Of a stretch of DNA of 7,683 nucleotides, positions 1 to 5,477 are shown one piece after another. The first letter of the stretch is position 1. Each line of letters begins with the position of its first letter. Position numbers and translations under genes: made by a program. The DNA lies in assembly GCA_964415045.1 (NCBI GenBank), contig CAYPZL010000235.1:1-7683 (forward strand). Direction: 5' to 3'. The notes beneath the pieces are model-generated. The model was not told the origin of the DNA and searched no databases. It saw only the letters and a program-made list of their open reading frames with translations. This DNA is from CAYPZL01 sp964415045. Lineage in GTDB: Bacteria > Planctomycetota > Phycisphaerae > Sedimentisphaerales > Anaerobacaceae.

Positions 1-170
1 GACTCCTGGTGGCCGCATGAAAACCAATACAAAAATCAGTCAACTTGAGTAATATACCCGTTTGCCGCTCGCCCGCAACCCCGCAATACAACCAAGAAAC
101 GCCAACTCCCAAGAACCCCACGACGCGTTTACCGCAGGGATTACCCTGATTGCCCTTACCCCGCTCTCAC

Positions 171-557
171 TCAGCCAGCGAGCCCCAGGGCTTTCCGCGC
201 CGCCATACGGAACTGCCGACATCTGCGTTGGGCATCAAGGGCGCAATTCTGGTCGGCTGAATCGCCCGGATAACGCACGCTGACGGCAAACGCAGACAGA
301 TAGGCTAAATCCTCTCGATGACTCTCCCACGACGGTTCGACAGCCAATGCGGACTCAAGTAATGCAACCAAATCATGGACCTTTCCGAACGCGACCCCAG
401 CCTCAGAGAGACGCGCCTTGAGATACTTCTCCGCGCACTGTTGAGCGTGAAAGCAAACGCCCTCGTAGTTGGGGCAATCCGTGACGCGCGACTCCCGCTC
501 CATCGTCGCGAAGTCCCCTTCCGCTTTGGCCACCCACTCAGCAGTCAGCGGCTTCAT
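171..557 (-). CDS. HEPN domain protein (partner of adjacent minimal nucleotidyltransferase)
   Basis: This 128-residue protein matches the small all-helical HEPN family in length and motif order: an N-terminal 'EWVAKAEGDF' helix, the hallmark 'CFHAQQCAEKYLKA' (residues 35-48), 'HDLVALL' (61-67) and a late 'VRYPGD' (94-99). Family members pair with MNT nucleotidyltransferases, either as toxin-antitoxin systems in which the MNT modifies the HEPN RNase, or as two-subunit enzymes such as HI0073/HI0074. The gene overlaps the 3' end of the MNT gene by 20 bases, so the two are almost certainly co-translated. The only histidines are H37, H61 and H80, and none lies in the RX4-6H spacing of RNase-active HEPN proteins, so toxicity by RNA cleavage is uncertain. 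The start is fixed by a strong GGGAGG site 7 bases upstream. Family assignment is firm; biological role is inferred. Confidence 0.88.
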   Translation of the reverse strand: MKPLTAEWVAKAEGDFATMERESRVTDCPNYEGVCFHAQQCAEKYLKARLSEAGVAFGKVHDLVALLESALAVEPSWESHREDLAYLSAFAVSVRYPGDSADQNCALDAQRRCRQFRMAARKALGLAG

Positions 558-858
558 ACAGAACCCTCCCTTGCCTGAGGACGTCTTCCATGAACGTGTC
601 GCCCATGGCGATGCGCTCCCGAATCTTCTCGGGCGTTCGCACGAGCAAATCGACAGGGAAGCCGGGGCGCAGCTTCATCTGAATCTCCACGGAGGTGTCG
701 GCACTGCGTCCTGCGAAAGGACCGATGATCAGAAGATCGACGTCGGAATCGGGCGACGGCGTACCGCGTGCGTACGAACCGAAGAGAATCACCCGCTCGG
801 CCCCGAATTCCTCACCGATCCTTCGCCCGAACGCTTCAATCCGATTCATCGCCACCAT
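538..858 (-). CDS. Minimal nucleotidyltransferase (MNT / MntA-like, pol-beta superfamily)
   Basis: The 106-residue protein is a minimal nucleotidyltransferase. It contains 'FGSYARG' (residues 26-32) followed at the canonical GS-x10-DxD spacing by D39 and D41 ('DSDVDLL'), with the third carboxylate at D70 in 'FPVDLLV'. The metal-binding triad is therefore complete and the enzyme is expected to be active. Relatives AMPylate or otherwise modify the partner HEPN protein, neutralising it as an antitoxin. The reading frame stays open to an ATG at 924, but the start chosen is the ATG at 858, because AGGG lies 8 bases upstream and the extra 22 residues would precede the normal family N-terminus; the ATG at 849 is also possible. 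The C-terminal 'GDTFMEDVLRQGRVLYE' is typical of the family. Its stop lies within the HEPN gene. Domain call is strong; antitoxin role is inferred from context. Confidence 0.9.
   Translation of the reverse strand: MVAMNRIEAFGRRIGEEFGAERVILFGSYARGTPSPDSDVDLLIIGPFAGRSADTSVEIQMKLRPGFPVDLLVRTPEKIRERIAMGDTFMEDVLRQGRVLYEAADC
565..570 (-). promoter_or_regulatory. Ribosome binding site of the HEPN gene
   Basis: On the minus strand GGGAGG lies 7 bases before the ATG at 557, inside the last codons of the nucleotidyltransferase gene. It is the strongest Shine-Dalgarno sequence of the minus-strand genes. It supports the 557 start and suggests high HEPN synthesis relative to its partner. Confidence 0.7.
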
Positions 859-866
859 ATCGCATA

Positions 867-870
867 CCCT
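867..870 (-). promoter_or_regulatory. Ribosome binding site deciding the MNT start
   Basis: AGGG on the minus strand is 8 bases before the ATG at 858. The more distal in-frame ATG at 924 has no comparable site, so this motif is the reason for choosing the shorter protein. Confidence 0.45.
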
Positions 871-899
871 TGGCCGAACTGTCAGTTGCACTATGGCCC

Positions 900-928
900 A
901 GTCTACCGCGATAAGCCGGGGCACGCAA
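900..928 (-). promoter_or_regulatory. Candidate promoter of the MNT-HEPN pair
   Basis: On the minus strand TTGCGT (928-923), a 17-base spacer and TAGACT (905-900) resemble -35 and -10 boxes, matching consensus at 3 and 4 of 6 positions. Transcription would start about 35 bases before the MNT ATG. An 11-base perfect dyad (CGGTTCAACCG, 933-943) sits just upstream of the -35 box and could be an operator for an autoregulated module. The match is weak, and read-through from the upstream gene is equally possible. Confidence 0.25.
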
Positions 929-1030
929 GCAACGGTTCAACCGGCCACCCAGTCACACCGATACGAATCCGGCACCTCCGCCAAACTCGAAAACACATCC
1001 TTCTCCGGAAACGCTGCACGAGTGGGAGAC

Positions 1031-1822
1031 TCAAATCCACTCGACCTTCGGCTCGTCGGTTTCCAGGAAACCATCCGCCAGTCTCGCAAACTTGATGTCT
1101 GGCAATAGCCCCCTGTCAAACGCCACGGCCGGATTGGGATGTAGAACACCATAGACTTGAGGTGGCCTGATAGAAAACGCGCACAAGAGGACACCAGAGA
1201 TGGAACTCCGTGCAAATTCGATGCTTCCTTCAGGCCCTCCTGCGCGACGAATGAAAAGCGAGTCGCTTAACTCTGTCATGTCGAGTGGTCCGCGAACGAT
1301 AGCACCACTTGAAGTGTCAATCAGAGCGGAACATCCCGGCGGTCCGGTCAGCAAGTTTTCAGCAGCCAGATCGTCAAAGCAAACGTCCGCCTGTGCATGG
1401 AGTGTCCCAATGACCAGGAGGCGTGGGCCGTTCTGATCAGCACACTGGGGCGTCTTGCGCTTCACGACCCACATTACCTTCTTCGTTGCATATGAGTAGT
1501 CTTCGGCGGCCTCGGGGAGAGCGTCTTTCAACTCGGTCGCCCGAGTGATGGCTTGTCTGGTTACAGAGGTCACCTCAGCATAGAAGAACCTACCGTCACG
1601 CTCGCAGAAGTAGTCAGGACCACCGCACGACAAGTCTTCGTTTGGCCTGCCCGCGACGCCGTGCGTCTTGAACAACGCGCGTGTTGCAGCTTCGCAGATC
1701 GCAGCTTCTGGGGCTGCTCTCAGACGTTTCTCCCACTTCCCTGCGTAGTCCTCGCCGAAGGACTTCAGCCACCGTCGATGGTTGGCAATCTCTGTTCCGT
1801 ATTCGGAAAGCAAATTCCTCAT
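1031..1822 (-). CDS. Uncharacterised protein with weak PD-(D/E)XK-like signature
   Basis: I do not recognise this 263-residue protein. It is soluble, with no signal peptide or membrane segment. An N-terminal helical, charged region (1-50) carries E44 in 'ICEAATRALF'; then 'GGPDYF' (67-72) and, twelve residues after D70, 'FFYAEVTSV' (79-87) form an E...PD...ExT pattern like the core of PD-(D/E)XK nuclease-fold proteins, though the catalytic lysine position holds T85. A later lysine-rich helix ('YATKKVMWVVKRK', 111-123) and a hydrophobic strand ('RLLVIGTLH', 134-142) also fit that fold. The rest, to residue 263, shows no motif I know. The ATG at 1822 overlaps the aroDE stop as TGATG, implying translational coupling; a GTG one codon earlier at 1825 is an alternative start. 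Base composition looks less GC-rich than aroDE, as in the MNT-HEPN pair downstream, which hints at acquired DNA. That it is a real gene is likely; nuclease activity is speculative. Confidence 0.72.
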   Translation of the reverse strand: MRNLLSEYGTEIANHRRWLKSFGEDYAGKWEKRLRAAPEAAICEAATRALFKTHGVAGRPNEDLSCGGPDYFCERDGRFFYAEVTSVTRQAITRATELKDALPEAAEDYSYATKKVMWVVKRKTPQCADQNGPRLLVIGTLHAQADVCFDDLAAENLLTGPPGCSALIDTSSGAIVRGPLDMTELSDSLFIRRAGGPEGSIEFARSSISGVLLCAFSIRPPQVYGVLHPNPAVAFDRGLLPDIKFARLADGFLETDEPKVEWI

Positions 1823-3378
1823 CACAAGCTGTCCAAAACCACCTTTCGCATGAGGTTGGTGTTGGCGGGTTGGTTGGTGAAGAGTTTGAATTGGGCGGCG
1901 GCTTGGTTTACGAACATGGCGATGCCGTCGATGGTTTTGGCGCCGGCTTCCTGGGCCTGTTTGAGAAAGAGGGTTTGGGCGGGGTTGTAGACGGTGTCGA
2001 AGACGGTCTGCTCCGGCCCGAGGGCCTCGGCGGGCACGGGCGAGCGGTCCACGTGGGGATGCATGCCGATGCTGGTGCAGTTGACCACGAGCCGCGCGTC
2101 GAGGCCAGGCAGATCGTCGAGCGGGGCAAATTCGCAGCCGAAGTCGGTCGCCAGCAGCTCGGCCCGTTCCAGGGTGCGGTTGTAGATCTTGATCCGGGCG
2201 CCGGCGTCGCTGAGTCCGGCCACGACGGCGCGCGAGACGCCCCCGGCCCCCACCACCGCGACCGGCACGCCGCGCAGGTCACGCCGTTCGATCCCCATAC
2301 CGGCGGTGATGGCGTCGAGGGCGCCGGCGTAGTCGGTGTTGTAGGCGCTGAGCCGGCCGTCACGCCCGATCAGGACGGTGTTGGCCGCGCCGATCTGGGC
2401 GGCCAGCGGCTCGATGAAGCCGCCGCGGGCCCGCACGTATTCCAGGACGCCGTGCTTGTGCGGGATCGTCACGCTGAAACCGCGAAAGCCCAGCCAGGGC
2501 CGGCGTAGCACATGGTCGAAGAAATCGTAGAGCAGGCCCCGGCCGCCTTCGACGTGCAGCGGCAGATACAAGGCGTTGACCTGCGCGTCGCCGAAGCAGG
2601 CGTTGTGAATCGCCGGGCTCAGCGAATGCGCCACCGGGTCGGCGATCACGCCGAAAAGCTCGGTCTTCTCGTCGATGCGGTCGTGGCGGTACAGGCCCTT
2701 GAGCTGCTCAGCGGTGACCTGACCCGGCGCGGTCGCCGCCTGGGCGTCGATACTGGCAAATGTCACGAGACCGCCCAGCTTCTTGGCCAGGATGCGGCTG
2801 ATCAAGCCGGCCTCCCCCATGCACAGAACAATGCAGTCTCCGCCGGCGCCGTGGAGCAGATCGAAGGCCTCGAAGCAATCGTTGATGTGATTGGCCTTGT
2901 AGACCAGCTTGGGCACCGCCTCGGGACAGGCTTTCCGAATGTCCTGACACAAACGCCTTGCGTCGGGAAACGGGCCCGAGAAATCGTGTGCCGAGAGAAT
3001 CAGGCGGGCCTTCGAGGACGCGGACAACGCGGTGCGAATGCGACGCTCGTTGTCGGCGCGGCGGAAATTCGCATATTCGCAGTCGATGAAATCGGCCCCG
3101 GCCGCCACCGCCGCCGCCAGAACCTCCATTCGCAGCGTTTCGCGGTAGTCCTTCGCCCCGCCCTCGGCCTTGTCGCGGCAGGTTACGATCACGGGCACCG
3201 AAGCACCGGCGGCGGCGCGAACGGCCGCCAGCAATTCCCTGACCCGTTCCACCATCAGACCGGTAAGGTAATCCGTCCGCAGCTCGAGCATCTCGGCGCC
3301 GCCGTCCACGGCCCGCGCGATCTGCCGTCGGGCATGCGCCAAATCCTTCGCCGAAATGGGAATCGTCAGGTACGTCAT
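1822..3378 (-). CDS. aroDE: Bifunctional 3-dehydroquinate dehydratase (type I) / shikimate dehydrogenase
   Basis: This 518-residue cytosolic protein catalyses steps 3 and 4 of the shikimate pathway: dehydration of 3-dehydroquinate, then NADPH-dependent reduction of 3-dehydroshikimate to shikimate. Residues 1-230 are type I dehydroquinase, with 'ELRTDYL' (32-38), catalytic H131 in 'SAHDF', the Schiff-base lysine K161 in 'LVYKANH', R195 in 'LISRIL' and 'TAPGQ' (216-220). Residues 239-518 are shikimate dehydrogenase, with 'HSLSP' (251-255), catalytic K308 in 'SVTIPHK', D349 in 'YNTDYAG', the NADP-binding 'VVGAGG' (375-380) with 'NRT' (400-402), 'NCTSIGM' (433-439) and the closing 'NQAAAQFKLFT'. 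No key residue is missing. The plant-type AroD-AroE fusion is known in several bacterial groups, including planctomycetes and chlamydiae. The start is the ATG at 3378, where dehydroquinase homology begins; an in-frame ATG at 3462 would add 28 unrelated residues. aroB lies divergently beyond the protease gene. Confidence 0.96.
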   Translation of the reverse strand: MTYLTIPISAKDLAHARRQIARAVDGGAEMLELRTDYLTGLMVERVRELLAAVRAAAGASVPVIVTCRDKAEGGAKDYRETLRMEVLAAAVAAGADFIDCEYANFRRADNERRIRTALSASSKARLILSAHDFSGPFPDARRLCQDIRKACPEAVPKLVYKANHINDCFEAFDLLHGAGGDCIVLCMGEAGLISRILAKKLGGLVTFASIDAQAATAPGQVTAEQLKGLYRHDRIDEKTELFGVIADPVAHSLSPAIHNACFGDAQVNALYLPLHVEGGRGLLYDFFDHVLRRPWLGFRGFSVTIPHKHGVLEYVRARGGFIEPLAAQIGAANTVLIGRDGRLSAYNTDYAGALDAITAGMGIERRDLRGVPVAVVGAGGVSRAVVAGLSDAGARIKIYNRTLERAELLATDFGCEFAPLDDLPGLDARLVVNCTSIGMHPHVDRSPVPAEALGPEQTVFDTVYNPAQTLFLKQAQEAGAKTIDGIAMFVNQAAAQFKLFTNQPANTNLMRKVVLDSL

Positions 3379-3384
3379 GCCCAA

Positions 3385-3413
3385 CCTATAGCAGCCATCC
3401 CCCGCAAAAGCAA
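3385..3413 (-). promoter_or_regulatory. Candidate aroDE promoter, possibly giving a leaderless mRNA
   Basis: On the minus strand TTGCTT (3413-3408), a 17-base spacer and TATAGG (3390-3385) precede the aroDE ATG, with only 6 bases between the -10 box and the start codon. If used, the transcript would begin at or next to the A of the ATG. The AGG inside the -10 box, 6 bases from the ATG, could instead be a ribosome binding site for a longer transcript, and the two readings exclude each other. Box matches are partial (3/6 and 4/6). Confidence 0.3.
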
Positions 3414-3519
3414 GAAACAACAGGCTCTCGCGGGCCGGGGTGGCGGCAGGCGGAGAAGACACGGGTCAGGCCCGTCCCGCCGGAGAATGAGCTCGCCCTG
3501 GGGCGACGGCGGCAGGTTC

Positions 3520-3549
3520 TTGACACCATGCCCCCCAGCAGCCTATAAT
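3520..3549 (+). promoter_or_regulatory. Strong sigma-70-type promoter of the C10 peptidase gene
   Basis: TTGACA (3520-3525) and TATAAT (3544-3549) both match consensus at all six positions and are separated by 18 bases. Expected transcription start is near 3556, leaving a leader of about 118 bases before the ATG at 3674. The leader contains a small GC-rich hairpin (GTCCC at 3615-3619 pairing with GGGAC at 3627-3631). In a GC-rich background two perfect hexamers at a workable spacing are unlikely by chance. Confidence 0.75.
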
Positions 3550-3673
3550 GGCGTGGCCAGGGGTGGTTTTGTACGCGCAGGAGGATGCCTGATTTTTCGC
3601 TTATATCTCCCTTCGTCCCCGGGGCCGGGACAAGGGCCGTCTGTGACCGAGGGAATCCGTTTCGTGAGGACGC

Positions 3674-5332
3674 ATGGGTAAGAGAACGACCGTCTGTATC
3701 ATCGGCGTCATGCTGATGCAGATGCCGGCCGGCCCGGCGCGTGTACTGGCGCGGTCCATGTCGGCCGACGACGCCGGGGTCGCCGTCAAAGGCTGGCTGG
3801 CGGACGATCCGGCCCCGCTGGGCGTTGCCCTGGGCCGGGCAATCGCGGGCGTCGATACGTTCCAGGATAAAAACGGGCGGCCCATGTACCACGTCGTCCA
3901 TATCGACCCGCTCGGCGTCGTTGTCGTGCCGGCCGAGGACACCGCCGAACCGATCCTCGCCTTTGCCGGGATCGGCACCTTCGACGCTTCGCCCGCGAAT
4001 CCGCTGGCGGCGCTGATCCGCCACGATTTAGCGGAGCGTCTGGAAAGCGGCCGACCCGCTGCCGCCGGGAGCGTCGGCATCCAGGAAACTCCTGAGTGCC
4101 AGGCAAAATGGCGGTATCTCATGGCCCGCGCGGATGCAGGCTCGCACGCACTGGGATTGCAGGGCCTCGAAACCGTCTCTGATCTGCGCGTCGCCCCGCT
4201 GATCCAGACGCACTGGTCTCAAAGCGACGTATGCGGCGCGTCCTGCTACAACTACTACACGCCGAGGAACTACCCGAGCGGGTGCGTCGCCACGGCCATG
4301 GCCCAACTGCTGTATTACCACCGCCACCCCGCCGAAGGGATCGGCCGGGAGAAATTCGACATTCAAATACGAGGCGCTCCCAGCTCCGCCTGGACGCGCG
4401 GCGGCGACGGCGAGGGCGGACCCTACGAGTGGGACCGGATGCCGCTCAAGCCGGACTGCAACACCACGGACGCCCAGCGACGGGCCATCGGCGCCCTGTG
4501 CTACGATGCCAGCGTCGCTGTGAACACGGACTACGCGCGAGAAGGTTCCGCCGCCGACTCCTTTATCATCGCTGACGCACTCAGAAACACGTTCGGATTT
4601 GCCAACGCCGTCAAAGGATCCGATGACGGCGCAGGCCTCGGGCCGGGCCTGATGGCCATGCTGAATCCCAACCTGGACGCGGGATATCCGGCGATCCTCG
4701 GTATCATCGGCGACGACGGGCACGCCGTCATCGTGGATGGTTACGGCTATCACGGCAGTCCCTTCACCACTGTCTACCACCATTTGAACATGGGCTGGGC
4801 AGGCCAGCAGGATGCCTGGTACGACCTGCCGGACATCGCAAGCTTCGACACGGCGACGGCCTGCATCTACAACATCACGCCGACCGATCCCGGCGAGATC
4901 ATCAGCGGACGCGTCAAGGACGTTCTGGGCCGGCCCCTGCCCGGCGTGCGGGTGCAGGCGGTGCAGAGAGTCCCCACGCAGGAGACTACGTCGAACGCCA
5001 GAGGGATCTACGCCCTCGTCGGACTACCGGCCAGAGCCGTCGTGACGGTGACGGCCCAAAGACCCGGCCTCGTCTTCACAGCTCAACCGGTCCAGACCGG
5101 GATCTCAGCGGACTGGCAGAACTATTCGGGGAACCGGTGGAATATCGATCTCATCGGCACTCTCACGGCCGACCGGGACGGTGACATCGATGTGGATCTG
5201 AGGGACTTCGCCCTGCTGGCGAGCCACTGGCGCGTGGCGGGCGGCGAGGCCACGGACTTCGACGATCTGGCCGGACTGGCCGGCAGTTGGCTGACCGGAG
5301 TTGCCGTGCGCGCGGCTGACGCGCGGCCCTGA
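3674..5332 (+). CDS. Secreted peptidase C10 (streptopain-like) with regulatory-like beta domain and degenerate dockerin
   Basis: This 552-residue protein is a secreted cysteine protease. Residues 1-26 form a signal peptide (K3-R4, hydrophobic 6-17, likely cleavage after 'VLA'). Residues 30-120 resemble the inhibitory propeptide of streptopain ('YHVVHIDPLGVVVVPAED', 72-89). The C10 catalytic domain spans about 174-400, with nucleophile C204 in 'SGCVATAMAQLLYYH', catalytic H350 in 'DDGHAVIVDGY' and the 'HLNMGWAG' segment (370-377) with N372. Residues 408-475 look like a carboxypeptidase regulatory-like beta-sandwich ('GRPLPGVRV'). The C-terminus (500-540) carries one dockerin-type Ca loop (D500, D502, D504, D508, D511) and 'FALLASHW', then a second repeat lacking its Ca loop. 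The tail suggests retention at a surface or matrix; targets are unknown. GAGG 4 bases before the ATG supports the start. The gene is unrelated in function to the aro genes flanking it. The substitution of Trp by M373 near the active site is noted separately. Confidence 0.9.
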   Translation: MGKRTTVCIIGVMLMQMPAGPARVLARSMSADDAGVAVKGWLADDPAPLGVALGRAIAGVDTFQDKNGRPMYHVVHIDPLGVVVVPAEDTAEPILAFAGIGTFDASPANPLAALIRHDLAERLESGRPAAAGSVGIQETPECQAKWRYLMARADAGSHALGLQGLETVSDLRVAPLIQTHWSQSDVCGASCYNYYTPRNYPSGCVATAMAQLLYYHRHPAEGIGREKFDIQIRGAPSSAWTRGGDGEGGPYEWDRMPLKPDCNTTDAQRRAIGALCYDASVAVNTDYAREGSAADSFIIADALRNTFGFANAVKGSDDGAGLGPGLMAMLNPNLDAGYPAILGIIGDDGHAVIVDGYGYHGSPFTTVYHHLNMGWAGQQDAWYDLPDIASFDTATACIYNITPTDPGEIISGRVKDVLGRPLPGVRVQAVQRVPTQETTSNARGIYALVGLPARAVVTVTAQRPGLVFTAQPVQTGISADWQNYSGNRWNIDLIGTLTADRDGDIDVDLRDFALLASHWRVAGGEATDFDDLAGLAGSWLTGVAVRAADARP

Positions 5333-5377
5333 GCCTCGCTTTTCGAGCGAACAAGGCAATCTTTCTTCCGGAAGGTA

Positions 5378-5406
5378 TTGCAATTCCAGCAGCAATCGAC
5401 TATAAA
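5378..5406 (+). promoter_or_regulatory. Candidate promoter of the aroB-aldolase operon
   Basis: TTGCAA (5378-5383) and TATAAA (5401-5406), spaced by 17 bases, match consensus at 4 and 5 of 6 positions in an unusually AT-rich stretch after the protease gene. Transcription would start near 5413, leaving about 65 bases before the preferred aroB ATG at 5478. No convincing terminator for the protease gene lies between, so read-through from 3520 may also contribute. Confidence 0.5.
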
Positions 5407-5418
5407 CAACAGTTTATA
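5401..5418. repeat. Perfect 7-base inverted repeat over the aroB -10 region
   Basis: TATAAAC (5401-5407) and GTTTATA (5412-5418) are exact reverse complements separated by AACA. The left arm contains the proposed -10 hexamer and the right arm covers the expected transcription start, which is where a repressor operator would sit. The arms are AT-rich and short, so chance is not excluded. Confidence 0.45.
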
Positions 5419-5477
5419 AACCTATGGGCCGGCAGAGTCGTCTCCCCCAAAAAAGAGCGTCTGGTATCGATCCGAGT

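Noticed and set aside
51..78. Promoter-like boxes on the minus strand (TTGCGG-N16-TATATT)
   Set aside because: The spacer is short, the -35 match is poor, and the gene it would drive lies outside the window.
135..148. Five-pair hairpin (CAGGG-ATTA-CCCTG) after the HEPN stop
   Set aside because: The stem is short and no T run follows on the minus strand, so it is not a credible terminator.
469..1095. 208-codon frame on the plus strand over the MNT-HEPN pair
   Set aside because: The opposite strand carries two recognised domains with good ribosome sites; the plus-strand translation has no domain.
937..1215. 92-codon minus-strand frame overlapping the end of the 263-residue protein
   Set aside because: It is mostly a frame shadow of the larger gene. 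The last 30 codons (about 937-1030) look mildly coding-like but have no start of their own and no motif.
3461..3475. ACGGG/CCCGT hairpin in the divergent intergenic region as a riboswitch or operator
   Set aside because: The five-pair stem in GC-rich DNA is expected by chance, and no larger conserved structure surrounds it.
1681..3681. Long open frames on the plus strand (1681-2508 and 2512-3681) antisense to aroDE
   Set aside because: Both lie in one frame opposite a clearly conserved GC-rich gene; the translations show no domain, only low-complexity Gly/Ala/Arg/Val sequence typical of antisense shadows.
4028..4783. 251-codon frame on the minus strand opposite the C10 peptidase
   Set aside because: It overlaps the catalytic domain of a well-supported gene and shows no recognisable motif.
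5335..5349. Small hairpin (CGCT/AGCG) just after the protease stop as terminator
   Set aside because: The stem is four or five pairs and lacks a following T tract.
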